Shown in pieces: positions 16,735 to 25,546 of a stretch of DNA of 64,000 nucleotides (the stretch's first letter is position 1; each line of letters starts with the position of its first letter). Below the pieces are notes generated by a model, which saw only the letters and a list, made by a program, of their open reading frames with translations, had not been told where the DNA came from and ran no database searches. The position numbers and the translations under genes were made by a program. The DNA is from Lelliottia nimipressuralis (GTDB taxonomy: Bacteria > Pseudomonadota > Gammaproteobacteria > Enterobacterales > Enterobacteriaceae): assembly GCF_004402045.1 (NCBI RefSeq), contig NZ_SOMG01000030.1:868001-932000 (forward strand), in the 5' to 3' direction.

Positions 16735-17967
16735 ATGTCGCAACCTTGTTTTGATGCGTTGAATGTAATTAAAACACCCGTGTGGCTCATTTCACCCGTG
16801 TCGGAACAGATTATTTTTGCGAATGTAGCCGCTACGCAGGTTATGGGGGATAAAACGCTCGATGCGCTGCGCAAAGGCACCTATTCCGCAAATGCGCAAA
16901 CTCTCCTGGCGATGTATGTACCTGAACTGAAAACAGAGCAGGAGATCGTCGAAATCTGGACAATCAGCCGGGATGGAAACGACACGCCGTTAAGCTGTCG
17001 TCTCTCGCTTACCCACTACGCTCCCTGGGGCGATGTGATTGTCATCGAGGGGCTCAACCCGCAAATACTCTCAGGATTAAAGGCCAGCCGCTCCGCAAAC
17101 TACCGGCGGACAAAACAGGGGTTTTACGCGCGTTTTTTTCAGACCAACAGCGCCCCCATGTTGTTAATCGATCCTGCACGCGATGGCCATATCGTCGATG
17201 CTAACCTGGCCGCGCTCAACTTTTATGGTTATTCGCATGATGATATGTGCAGTAAACATACCTGGGAAATAAACACCCTGGGGCGAGATGTCATGCCCAT
17301 TATGACTGCGATTGCCGCGCTGCCCGGTGGCCATAAGCCGCTCAACTTTGTTCATCGACTTGCCGATGGCTCCACCCGCCATGTCCAGACGTACGCAGGG
17401 CCCATTGAGATCTACGGTGACAAGCTGATGCTGTGCATCATCCACGATATCACCGAGCAAAAAAGGCTGGAGCAGGAGCTGGAACATGCTGCGTTACGTG
17501 ACTCCATGACAGGACTGCTCAACCGTCGCCAGTTCTACACCATTACCGATCAAAGCAACCTGAATCATCTTCCGGCACAACAGCAGTTTAGCCTGCTGCT
17601 GGTGGACACCGATCATTTCAAGAACATCAATGACCTGTTCGGTCATCTTAAAGGCGATGAGGTGCTTATCGCCCTCTCCCGAACGCTCGAAGCCTGTAGC
17701 CGGAAAGACGACCTGGTGTTCCGCTGGGGTGGCGAAGAGTTTGTCATCCTGCTGCCGCATACCTCCCTCGACACCGCATTGCAGATTGCCGAGTCGATTC
17801 GTGCGGCAGTTGCCCGTATCACTATTCCTGGCTTGCCTCGCTTTACCGTCAGCATTGGCGTGGCACGGCATAATCAGGGGGAGAGTATTGATGAGCTGTT
17901 TAAGCGTGTCGACGATGCGCTTTATCGCGCTAAAAATGACGGACGCAATAAAGTGCTTGCAGCATGA
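16735..17967 (+). CDS. dgcM: Diguanylate cyclase DgcM (YdaM)
   Basis: Makes c-di-GMP from two GTP and, in E. coli, acts with the MerR-type regulator MlrA to switch on csgD and curli. 410 residues, the E. coli length. N-terminal PAS-like region (about 1-110), a second PAS (about 135-243) and a C-terminal GGDEF domain with the active motif GGEEF at 332-336 and the metal ligand in DTDHFKNIND (291-300). No membrane segment, so cytosolic. AGGAAA lies six bases before the ATG. It follows the phosphodiesterase candidate in the same direction. Confidence 0.94.
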   Translation: MSQPCFDALNVIKTPVWLISPVSEQIIFANVAATQVMGDKTLDALRKGTYSANAQTLLAMYVPELKTEQEIVEIWTISRDGNDTPLSCRLSLTHYAPWGDVIVIEGLNPQILSGLKASRSANYRRTKQGFYARFFQTNSAPMLLIDPARDGHIVDANLAALNFYGYSHDDMCSKHTWEINTLGRDVMPIMTAIAALPGGHKPLNFVHRLADGSTRHVQTYAGPIEIYGDKLMLCIIHDITEQKRLEQELEHAALRDSMTGLLNRRQFYTITDQSNLNHLPAQQQFSLLLVDTDHFKNINDLFGHLKGDEVLIALSRTLEACSRKDDLVFRWGGEEFVILLPHTSLDTALQIAESIRAAVARITIPGLPRFTVSIGVARHNQGESIDELFKRVDDALYRAKNDGRNKVLAA

Positions 17968-18041
17968 AACTGGTGTATCTGGCAAAGCCCGGATACAATG
18001 CCTGCCTTGAGTAAATTGATGTCAGGTGGGTACAGTCTGCA

Positions 18042-18182
18042 ATGGGAAAAACAGAAATAATACTCACCATAATTATTTTGCTTCTTATTATATTTGGCTT
18101 CTGGTTTATCTTTAGCGGTGAAGTCTGGTATCTGGTCGAGTTTCTTGAAAATAGCCTTTACCCCACTTTTGATGCGCCCTAA
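18042..18182 (+). CDS. Candidate 46-residue single-span membrane protein
   Basis: Unknown. ATG at 18042, with AGGTGG about 12 bases upstream, a little far. The first 29 residues form a very hydrophobic helix (TEIILTIIILLLIIFGFWFIF), followed by an acidic aromatic tail ending PTFDAP. It starts 74 bp after dgcM and precedes the terminator at 18311, so it could be a third gene of the c-di-GMP transcript. The layout, one span and a short acidic tail, resembles the ORF at 5007. No family recognised. Confidence 0.5.
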   Translation: MGKTEIILTIIILLLIIFGFWFIFSGEVWYLVEFLENSLYPTFDAP

Positions 18183-18310
18183 CGCACGTTTAATTTATTG
18201 TTTCACCTACCGAATTTGTCAGGTACCTGCATGCCTGACAGCCGCGTAAGATACGCGGCGTTATCCTCCAACAACGTTGATAACGAATCACTTATTCACT
18301 TGCTTATGTT

Positions 18311-18337
18311 GCCCGTGCTCTGACGGGCTTTTTTATT
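18311..18337 (+). terminator. Intrinsic terminator after dgcM and the small ORF
   Basis: GCCCGT-GCTCTG-ACGGGC (18311-18328) followed by TTTTTTATTT. Two more hairpins without T-runs precede it: GTCAGG...CCTGAC near 18218-18239 and GCCGCGTA-AGA-TACGCGGC at 18241-18259. Confidence 0.85.
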
Positions 18338-18396
18338 TCCGGCAATTCAGCCACGCCAGGCTATATCTTAATCATCGTTATTGATAAAGGTGAGGA

Positions 18397-18963
18397 ATGA
18401 TGAGCAAGAAGATCCTGATGCTGGTTGGCGATTACGCCGAAGATTACGAAACGATGGTGCCTTTTCAGGCGTTACAGATGGTAGGCCACCAGGTGGATGC
18501 GGTCTGCCCTGACAAACCGAAGGGCGACTACATTATGACGGCGATCCATGATTTTGACGGCGCCCAGACCTACAGCGAAAAACCCGGCCACCGTTTTATC
18601 CTCAACGCCGACTTCTCCGCCGTAAAGGAGCAGGACTACGATGCGCTGCTCATCCCCGGCGGGAGAGCGCCCGAGTATCTGCGGTTAAATGAGGACGTGT
18701 TAAAGCTGGTACAGGCATTTGACGCCGCGCGTAAACCGATTGCCGCGGTGTGCCACGGCCCACAGCTGCTCGCTGCCGCGGGCATACTGAAAGGACGAAC
18801 CTGTAGCGCCTACCCGGCCTGTGCGCCAGAGGTCCGCCTCAGCGGCGGACATTACGCCAGCATCGGCATCGATCAGGCACACGTAGACGGCAACCTGGTG
18901 ACGGCTCCCGCCTGGCCCGCGCATCCACAGTGGCTGGCAAAGTTTAATGCGCTGTTAGAATAG
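18397..18963 (+). CDS. DJ-1/PfpI family protein
   Basis: 188 residues forming a single class-I-glutamine-amidotransferase-like domain. The nucleophile elbow AVCHGPQ (Cys near residue 118) and the partner Glu in AEDYE near 18 are present, as in DJ-1, YhbO and glyoxalase III type enzymes. Members act as glyoxalases, chaperones or proteases of damaged proteins; the exact reaction cannot be read from sequence. GGTGAGG precedes two adjacent ATG codons (18397 and 18400); either may be used. Single gene, convergent with the membrane protein gene downstream. Confidence 0.85.
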   Translation: MMSKKILMLVGDYAEDYETMVPFQALQMVGHQVDAVCPDKPKGDYIMTAIHDFDGAQTYSEKPGHRFILNADFSAVKEQDYDALLIPGGRAPEYLRLNEDVLKLVQAFDAARKPIAAVCHGPQLLAAAGILKGRTCSAYPACAPEVRLSGGHYASIGIDQAHVDGNLVTAPAWPAHPQWLAKFNALLE

Positions 18964-18972
18964 CGATACCCT

Positions 18973-19041
18973 GCTCCCGCCAGAGCAAGATGGGCGGGAG
19001 CGATATCACAGCCGACGTCCCCGATAATGTCAGACGTCGGC
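18973..19041. terminator. Two hairpins between convergent genes
   Basis: GCTCCCGCC...GGCGGGAGC (18973-19001) and GCCGACGTC...GACGTCGGC (19011-19041). Strong stems but no T-run on either strand. Confidence 0.4.
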
Positions 19042-19061
19042 GCAGATTCGCGAGACGATAT

Positions 19062-19817
19062 TTATTCATCCTGCCGACGCCATTGCGCTTCCATCTCGCG
19101 CTGTTTTCTCCGCGCTTCTTCTTTTTTACGATACAGCGGCGGGTAATAAATATGTCCCCAGTCCCACTTTCCGAACCAGATATTCATCAGGGCACTAAAT
19201 ACAATGATGAGGACGATATAGAAGATAACAAAACCCTCATCACCGCCCAGATTGAAAATATCGCTGGCTAAGGAGTGCTGAGCATGACTGAACCAGTATG
19301 GATGGTAATCAAGTACCATAAAAAACAGGATACCAAAGAGTAAATCACCGACTTTGAATCGTTCACTAAATTTACTGCGCCAGGCGGAATCATGCTTTTC
19401 GTAGTAATTAAGCAAAAACTGATTATTCTCTTTCAACGCTAAATCAAGCACTTCCTTTGAGGGCACCTCACCAGGATGTCTCTGGTAATCGCTCTGCGGG
19501 CGAAGAATATCCGGGAAGCTACTGCTGTATATGACCTCATTCAGTACTAGCCTCACGACATTGGCAGCAATGGGCATGAGGGTTGTGGCTATCAGGCCCA
19601 GAGCCGCCAGCGCGACGCAGAAAAAACCAAGGTGTTCGGTCCAGTTAATGGCCTGTTCGGGCCAGGTCAAAATCCCCTGTCCGCTGTAAGCCAGCAGCGC
19701 CAGATCGGCGAAAAGGACAATATAGATGAAACGTATAATCCACTGCCATTCCCAGATTTTATCCATAATGCCTAAGCCTGCCGGAAATGAGGGTTTGTCT
19801 TTCTTTTCATCCGTCAT
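19062..19817 (-). CDS. Inner-membrane protein of unknown function
   Basis: 251 residues with four likely membrane helices: about 26-45, 62-85 (with MPIAANVV), 157-175 (GILFFMVLDYHPYWF) and 193-215. A soluble loop of some 60 residues lies between the second and third. The C-terminus is a charged helix rich in K, E and R (YRKKEEARRKQREMEAQWRR), probably cytoplasmic. No family is recognised. No strong ribosome site is seen before the ATG. It sits between the DJ-1 family gene and mppA, a place where I know no E. coli counterpart. Confidence 0.6.
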   Translation of the reverse strand: MTDEKKDKPSFPAGLGIMDKIWEWQWIIRFIYIVLFADLALLAYSGQGILTWPEQAINWTEHLGFFCVALAALGLIATTLMPIAANVVRLVLNEVIYSSSFPDILRPQSDYQRHPGEVPSKEVLDLALKENNQFLLNYYEKHDSAWRSKFSERFKVGDLLFGILFFMVLDYHPYWFSHAQHSLASDIFNLGGDEGFVIFYIVLIIVFSALMNIWFGKWDWGHIYYPPLYRKKEEARRKQREMEAQWRRQDE

Positions 19818-19861
19818 AATTTATCCATGCGATTATTTGTGAAACAGACATTTTCGGGAAT

Positions 19862-19891
19862 AAAAAAACAACTGGCGCCAGATGCGCCAGT
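19862..19891 (-). terminator. Intrinsic terminator of mppA
   Basis: ACTGGCGC-CAGAT-GCGCCAGT (19871-19891) followed on the minus strand by TGTTTTTTT. Confidence 0.9.
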
Positions 19892-19939
19892 TCTCAATGT
19901 TACTCTTATTAACGTTAGTTACCGTAGAAACCGGGCTCG

Positions 19940-21556
19940 TCAGTGCTTCTCAATATACATTGTCCGGCTATACGCCACGTCTTCCGGGTTATTAATAGGA
20001 TAACCTTTCACCCAGGGCTTAATCAGGCGACCGTTGGTGTACTGGTAAATGGGCGCGATAGGCGCTTTCTCCATGAGGATTTTCTCCGCCATGTTGTAGT
20101 CCGTATTACGCGCTTTCGCCGTGGTTTCCAGCGTCGCCTGGTGGATAATCTTATCGTAAGCCGGGTCGTTGAAACGCGAAATATTGCCGCTGTGGGTGGA
20201 GGTCAGCAGGGACAGGAAAGTCGAGGGCTCGTTGTAATCGCCTACCCATGAGGCGCGGATCACATCAAAATTGCCGGTATTGCGGCTGTCGATATAGGTT
20301 TTCCACTCCTGGTTTTGCAGTTTGACATCCACACCGAGGTTTTTCTTCCACATGGACGCCACCGCAATCGCGATTTTCTGGTGGTTTTCCGAGGTGTTGT
20401 ACAGCAGGGTCAACTTCAGCGGGCGCTGAGGACCATAGCCAGCCGCCTGGAGCAAGGTTTTCGCCTGTGCATTCAGCTCCTGCTGCGACATTTGCTCGAA
20501 CGGTGAAGGGTCAGGCGTGAAACCCGCCGTCACGTCAGGGGTGAAATGCCAGGCTGGCTTCTCACCTGTACCTAATACCTTTTCCGCCATAATGCGGCGA
20601 TCGATGGTCATACTCAGCGCAAGACGAACCCGGGCATCGGCCGTCGGGCCCTTTTGCGTGTTAAACGCATAGTAGTAAGTCCCGAGCTGAGGCGGCGTAT
20701 AGACTTGTCCTGGGATGTCCTTCAGGAGCTTCTGATACATGTTTTTCGGGAATGATTCGGTAATATCAATGTCCCCCGCCAGATAGCGTTTCGTGGCGGA
20801 CGATTCCTGATTAATCGGAATGAAGGTCACTTTTTGCAGGACAGTTTTCGCATTGTCCCAGTAATGGGTATTCGGAACGACAACCAGTTTTTCATTCACC
20901 ACGCGGTCGTTCAGGACGTATGCGCCATTGCCGACCAGGGCTCCCGGGCGAGTCCACTCTTTACCGCTTTCAACGTTCGCTTTTTGCACCGGATAGAAGG
21001 CAAAGTTTGCCGTCAGGTTGCTAAACCACGGTAGCGGTTTGTCCAGCTGGACGCGTAACGTTCTGGCATCCACCGCCGTCACGCCCAGGGTATCAGGCGC
21101 CGCTTTACCGTCAATGATTGCCTGTGCGTTGTTGATACCCGCCAGCGCCGCAAACCAGGCAAACGGAGAGGTCGTTTTCGGGTCAACCAGACGCTGCCAG
21201 CTGTAGACAAAATCCTGCGCGGTGACAGGCGTACCGTCAGACCATTTCGCGTTATCGCGCAAGGTGAACGTCCAGATACGGTTATCGTTGCTCTGCCAGC
21301 GCGTCGCCACGCCCGGTATCAGTTCCCCTTTCTCGTTCTGATTCACCAGCCCTTCGAAAAGATCGCGAATCACCTGAATCTCTGGCAGCCCCACCGCTTT
21401 TGCCGGATCGAGCGAAGCCGGTTCGTCTTTAATATGTCTGACCAGCTCCTGTTTTTGCGCCAGTGCCGTGCCCTGTGGCACATCGGCAGCGTACGAGAGT
21501 GTAGAGAGTCCGCACAGGCACAGTGCGGCGAAAAGACGCGAAACAGGATGCTTCAT
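19940..21556 (-). CDS. mppA: Periplasmic murein tripeptide-binding protein MppA
   Basis: Binds the cell-wall tripeptide L-Ala-D-Glu-meso-DAP in the periplasm and delivers it to the OppBCDF permease for recycling. 538 residues from the ATG at 21556, which follows AAGGGG by five bases; an in-frame ATG ten codons upstream has none. Sec signal peptide with cleavage after SYA near residue 24, then the OppA-type extracellular solute-binding fold (family 5; DEPASLDPAKAVG and later motifs). It is divergent from mpaA, the peptidase that degrades the imported tripeptide, and close to ycjG, which epimerises the product: one recycling route. Confidence 0.95.
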   Translation of the reverse strand: MKHPVSRLFAALCLCGLSTLSYAADVPQGTALAQKQELVRHIKDEPASLDPAKAVGLPEIQVIRDLFEGLVNQNEKGELIPGVATRWQSNDNRIWTFTLRDNAKWSDGTPVTAQDFVYSWQRLVDPKTTSPFAWFAALAGINNAQAIIDGKAAPDTLGVTAVDARTLRVQLDKPLPWFSNLTANFAFYPVQKANVESGKEWTRPGALVGNGAYVLNDRVVNEKLVVVPNTHYWDNAKTVLQKVTFIPINQESSATKRYLAGDIDITESFPKNMYQKLLKDIPGQVYTPPQLGTYYYAFNTQKGPTADARVRLALSMTIDRRIMAEKVLGTGEKPAWHFTPDVTAGFTPDPSPFEQMSQQELNAQAKTLLQAAGYGPQRPLKLTLLYNTSENHQKIAIAVASMWKKNLGVDVKLQNQEWKTYIDSRNTGNFDVIRASWVGDYNEPSTFLSLLTSTHSGNISRFNDPAYDKIIHQATLETTAKARNTDYNMAEKILMEKAPIAPIYQYTNGRLIKPWVKGYPINNPEDVAYSRTMYIEKH

Positions 21557-21741
21557 AAGATCCCCTTTAATGAATTCAGGTAACAAGCAGATGCGTAATT
21601 ATTTGTTTCGACAAAAAGAAATGCAAATAACTTACTCCTGAATAGTGATTTAAGGCAATTCTCAGGCGTTACGGAAACTATTTGATTAACGGCGGGTTTT
21701 ACACAACACTGCCAGTAGAGACTTCTTTATCAGGATTTCGT

Positions 21742-22455
21742 ATGGCAATCACCCGACCACGAGCCGAACGCGGCGCCTTTCCGCCGGGCGCTGAGCAATA
21801 TGGCCGCTCATTCTTAGGCGCATCGTTGATCTGGTTCCCGGCACCCGATGCCGATCGCGACAGCGGTTTGATCATTGCCGGCACGCACGGGGATGAGAAC
21901 TCGTCCGTCGTCACGCTCTCATGCGCACTGCGCACGCTCACCCCTTCACTACGACGACATCATGTGATTCTTGCCGTGAATCCGGATGGCTGTCAGCTTG
22001 GATTACGGGCTAATGCAAGAGGAGTCGACCTGAACCGTAATTTTCCGGCAGCAAACTGGCGCGCCGGGGAAACGGTTTATCGCTGGAACAGCTCCGCCGA
22101 GGAGCGGGACGTGGTCCTGCTGACGGGAGACAAACCCGGCTCGGAGCCGGAAACGCAGGCGCTGTGCCAGCTTATCCATAAGATCCACCCTGCCTGGGTT
22201 GTCTCCTTCCACGATCCGCTGGCCTGTATTGAAGATCCGCGCCACTCCGATCTGGGTGCGTGGCTGGCACAGGCGTTCGCCCTGCCACTCGTCACCAGCG
22301 TGGGCTATGAAACACCCGGTTCATTCGGTAGCTGGTGTGCCGATTTGAGTCTGCCCTGCATCACCGCTGAATTCCCGCCGATCTCCTCCGACGAAGCCAG
22401 CGAAAAATACTTAAAACCCATGATGGAGCTTCTGCGCTGGCAGCCTCAGAGATGA
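21742..22455 (+). CDS. mpaA: Murein peptide amidase A (gamma-D-Glu-mDAP carboxypeptidase)
   Basis: Cytoplasmic M14-family zinc carboxypeptidase that splits the gamma-D-Glu-DAP bond of murein tripeptide. 237 residues from the ATG at 21742, chosen for the ribosome site CAGGA six bases upstream and for the match to the E. coli N-terminus (TRPRAERGAFPPG); the frame is open 20 codons further upstream. Zinc ligands H49 and E52 in HGDE and a later His (SFHD), the substrate motif NPDG, the arginine in DLNRNFP and the catalytic Glu in TAEFP are visible. The last ten bases overlap the end of convergent ycjG. Confidence 0.94.
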   Translation: MAITRPRAERGAFPPGAEQYGRSFLGASLIWFPAPDADRDSGLIIAGTHGDENSSVVTLSCALRTLTPSLRRHHVILAVNPDGCQLGLRANARGVDLNRNFPAANWRAGETVYRWNSSAEERDVVLLTGDKPGSEPETQALCQLIHKIHPAWVVSFHDPLACIEDPRHSDLGAWLAQAFALPLVTSVGYETPGSFGSWCADLSLPCITAEFPPISSDEASEKYLKPMMELLRWQPQR

Positions 22456-23411
22456 AGCACGCCGCTGGTGAAATTGAGCGCAGGTGAAACGTCAACAGCC
22501 AGCCATGTCGGGCCATCCAGATCGGCGAAACGGACCTGATTGACCAGCGGCAGCGCCGCGCCGATAGCCCGGGACGTGCAGAGCATACATCCCAGCATCA
22601 GTGAAAAACCCTGCGCCTGGGCTTCCGCCGCCAGGGCCAGCGCTTCTGTCAGCCCACCGGCCTTGTCGAGCTTAATGTTGATCATGTCATAGCTGCCCTT
22701 AAGCTCGCTCAAACTCGCGCGGGTATGGCAACTTTCATCCGCACAGACAGGCAGCGGATGGATAAAATTCTTCAGCGTCGCATCGTCCTTCGCCGGCAGA
22801 GGCTGCTCCAGCATGGCCACGCCGAGGTCAGCCAGCAGCTGACATCGCGCGGCAAGCCCTTCGGGATGCCATGACTCGTTGGCGTCAACAATCAGCGTGG
22901 CCGAGGGTACCGCCGAGCGAATGGCGACCATCCGCTCGCTGATCAGGCGATCGTCGAGCTTCACTTTTAACAGCGTGGCCCCGGCGTCAAAGAGCGCTTT
23001 TGCGCTGGCTGCCATCTGTTCCGGCTCACCAATCACGACCGTTTGCGCTGTCACGACCGATTGCGGTAGCGCCACGTTCAGCAATGACGTCAGCGATGTT
23101 TGCTGCCTGGCGGCCTCAAGGTTCCAGAGCGCACAGTCGATGGCGTTGCGCGCCGCACCGGCGGGCAAACGCTGCTGTAGCGACTCGCGCGTCAGCCCTT
23201 TTTGCAGGTCAGGTACCAGAGTCATGATCTGCGCCATCACAGATGCAAGACTTTCCCCATAGCGCGGGTAAGGCGTACATTCCCCGACACCTTTAAAACC
23301 CTCTTCTTCGATTTCAACCACGACCACGCTGGCTTCACTTCGGCTGCCGCGGGAGATCACAAACGGGGTATGCAATGGCCAGGCTTCTTCATAGACCTTA
23401 ACGCTTCTCAT
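22446..23411 (-). CDS. ycjG: L-Ala-D/L-Glu epimerase
   Basis: Enolase-superfamily epimerase that turns L-Ala-D-Glu from murein into L-Ala-L-Glu so that it can be hydrolysed. 321 residues from the ATG at 23411 (AGGAG six bases upstream), the E. coli length; the preceding GTG is less likely. Catalytic and metal-binding residues appear in order: KVKLD (base lysines), VDANESW (Asp ligand), MLEQPLPA (Glu ligand), CADES (Asp ligand) and NIKLDKAGG (second base). Convergent with mpaA, divergent from tpx. Confidence 0.95.
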   Translation of the reverse strand: MRSVKVYEEAWPLHTPFVISRGSRSEASVVVVEIEEEGFKGVGECTPYPRYGESLASVMAQIMTLVPDLQKGLTRESLQQRLPAGAARNAIDCALWNLEAARQQTSLTSLLNVALPQSVVTAQTVVIGEPEQMAASAKALFDAGATLLKVKLDDRLISERMVAIRSAVPSATLIVDANESWHPEGLAARCQLLADLGVAMLEQPLPAKDDATLKNFIHPLPVCADESCHTRASLSELKGSYDMINIKLDKAGGLTEALALAAEAQAQGFSLMLGCMLCTSRAIGAALPLVNQVRFADLDGPTWLAVDVSPALNFTSGVLHL

Positions 23412-23518
23412 CACTGACTCCTTGCGGCCCGGAAAGGCGAAAAATTTGGTTTGCCGTGTTATCCGCTGATGGCATACACTAGCCCCGACGTTAACTATAT
23501 GTAAACAGGAAGATATCT

Positions 23519-24025
23519 ATGTCACAACTCGTTCATTTCCAGGGCAACCCGGTTGCTGTTGCAGGTTCTATTCCGCAGGCTGGCAGCAAAGCTCAGGCTT
23601 TTACTCTGGTGGCTAAAGATCTGTCTGACGTCACACTGGCTCAGTTTGCCGGTAAACGCAAAGTGCTGAACATTTTCCCAAGCATTGATACCGGCGTTTG
23701 TGCCGCATCCGTGCGTAAATTCAACCAGCTGGCGACTGAAATGGACAACACCGTTGTGCTGTGCATTTCCGCTGACCTGCCGTTTGCCCAGTCCCGTTTC
23801 TGCGGTGCCGAAGGCCTGAGCAACGTCATTACCCTCTCCACCCTGCGCAGCGCGGATTTCCTCGAAAAATACGGCGTCAGCATCGCGGAAGGCCCTCTGA
23901 AAGGTCTGGCGGCACGCGCTGTACTGGTTCTTGATGAAAACGACACTGTCGTCTTCAGCGAACTGGTTAACGAAATCACCACCGAGCCGGACTACTCTGC
24001 CGCGCTGGACGTGCTGAAAGCATAA
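23519..24025 (+). CDS. tpx: Thiol peroxidase Tpx
   Basis: Atypical two-cysteine peroxiredoxin, periplasm-associated or cytoplasmic, that reduces lipid and hydrogen peroxides with thioredoxin. 168 residues. Peroxidatic Cys61 is in [15 protein letters not shown] with Thr58, and resolving Cys95 in AQSRFCGA; Cys82 is also conserved. AGGAAG precedes the ATG by seven bases. A terminator follows within 40 bp, so it is transcribed alone. Confidence 0.97.
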   Translation: MSQLVHFQGNPVAVAGSIPQAGSKAQAFTLVAKDLSDVTLAQFAGKRKVLNIFPSIDTGVCAASVRKFNQLATEMDNTVVLCISADLPFAQSRFCGAEGLSNVITLSTLRSADFLEKYGVSIAEGPLKGLAARAVLVLDENDTVVFSELVNEITTEPDYSAALDVLKA

Positions 24026-24057
24026 TAAGTACTGAGCATTCTATACAATTAATTATC

Positions 24058-24080
24058 AACCTCGCCATGGCGGGGTTTTT
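24058..24080 (+). terminator. Intrinsic terminator of tpx
   Basis: AACCTCGCCATGGCGGGGTT hairpin followed by a run of T. Confidence 0.85.
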
Positions 24081-24300
24081 TATTAACTCAAAGCTGAATC
24101 GTTAAAGCACAAATAATCGAAACTCACATTAATGATGCAACAAAAATCATAGCATCCAATATTAACGTGACCAGTAACGCATTATTATCGTTAAAATTCT
24201 CTATTTTCGCCCCCAGTGAAGCACATCACATTTCCCTTTTTGTCTAAACATTAGATTTGCTTACGAAAGAAAATAATCGTTTCAGCAAAAAGGATAAAAT

Positions 24301-25509
24301 ATGAAGATCAAACTCGCTTTTACGCTCCTTGCGGTAATGATTTCTGGCCATGCAGCGGCTAAAACCTGGGTGCTGACAAGTGCTGAAAGCAGCATAGAGA
24401 AAGGAAACTGGAAGGTTTCCAGTGATGAGCTGAACGTTAAGGATCACCCGTTCAGCATTGAGCAAAAAGTCTTACACGGCGGGAAACAGGAAGGCAGTAA
24501 AATCATCGTTATTAGTAGCAAAGACGGCCTGACTATTACCTTAAGCCCGACCCGCGGGATGAACCTTCTGCACGTTGAAGGGTTTGGCACCAGACTGGGG
24601 TGGAATTCTCCCGTCAAAGAGGTCGTGAACCCGGCTTATATCAATCTGGAAAGCCGAAACGGACTCGGCTGGCTGGATGGTTTCAACGAAATGATGGTGC
24701 GCTGTGGCTATGAGTGGACAGGACACCCTGTCACCGCAGACGGACAAATTTATACTCTTCACGGCAAAGCCGGCAATACCCCTGTGTCGCAGGTAGAGGT
24801 CGAGGTTGCGGATGCCGCCCCGCATGAGATCCGTGTACGGGGTTTGATTAAAGAGAGCACGTTTAAAAAAGCCGATCTGCAAACCATGACCGAACTGCGT
24901 TACGTTCCTGGAACCAATCAGTTCAGCCTGCACGATGTTCTGACAAACCATGCAGATTACCCTCATGATTACCAGATCATCTATCACAGCAACTTCGGGA
25001 CGCCGATCCTCGAAGAAGGCGCTCGTTTCCTTGCGCCGGCGGTGAGCGTGAGCCCGTTCAATGATTACGCCAAAGCGGGCGTTAACGACTGGCAAACCTA
25101 TGCCGGGCCGACAAAAGGCTTTGATGAGATGGTCTTTAACATCAAACCACTTGCCGACAATAACCATGAAACGCTCGCAGCAGTGGTCAATAAAGCCGGA
25201 GATAAAGGCGCGTCAATTCAGTTTGATACCCGCCAGCTACCCGTGCTGACCTTATGGAAAAATACCGACACGCTGAAGCAGGGCTATGTCACGGGCATTG
25301 AACCTGGCACCAGCTACGCCTACCCCGTTACGATTGAACGCGAGCAGAAGCGCGTCAAGCAGCTACAGCCTGGTGCCAGCGCGCAGTTTGACCTGACCTA
25401 TACCCTGCTTCACAGCCCACAGCAGGTAAAAGATGTCGAAAGCAGGATTGCGTCGATTCAGGGCGAGACAAAAACAGAAATCGTGACCACGCCTCTGGCG
25501 AAGGAATAA
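24301..25509 (+). CDS. Exported aldose-epimerase-like protein (DUF4432)
   Basis: 402 residues with an N-terminal Sec signal (cleavage after AAA near residue 20) and a galactose-mutarotase-like beta-sandwich of the DUF4432 type: LSPTRGMNLLHVEGFG near residue 82, the conserved NGLGWLDGFNEMMVRCGYEW near 119, HDVLTNH near 224 and YHSNFGTPILEEG near 237. Members are thought to act on free or linked sugars; the reaction is unproven. A periplasmic location is unusual for an epimerase. It stands alone between tpx and tyrR with a 275-bp AT-rich leader (24026-24300), in a place not occupied in E. coli K-12. Confidence 0.78.
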   Translation: MKIKLAFTLLAVMISGHAAAKTWVLTSAESSIEKGNWKVSSDELNVKDHPFSIEQKVLHGGKQEGSKIIVISSKDGLTITLSPTRGMNLLHVEGFGTRLGWNSPVKEVVNPAYINLESRNGLGWLDGFNEMMVRCGYEWTGHPVTADGQIYTLHGKAGNTPVSQVEVEVADAAPHEIRVRGLIKESTFKKADLQTMTELRYVPGTNQFSLHDVLTNHADYPHDYQIIYHSNFGTPILEEGARFLAPAVSVSPFNDYAKAGVNDWQTYAGPTKGFDEMVFNIKPLADNNHETLAAVVNKAGDKGASIQFDTRQLPVLTLWKNTDTLKQGYVTGIEPGTSYAYPVTIEREQKRVKQLQPGASAQFDLTYTLLHSPQQVKDVESRIASIQGETKTEIVTTPLAKE

Positions 25510-25521
25510 GCGTAAAGTAAG

Positions 25522-25546
25522 AAGCCTCTTTACAGAGGCTTTTTGT
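25522..25546 (+). terminator. Terminator between the DUF4432 gene and tyrR
   Basis: GCCTCT-TTAC-AGAGGC (25524-25539) followed by five T; weak on the minus strand for convergent tyrR. Confidence 0.8.
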
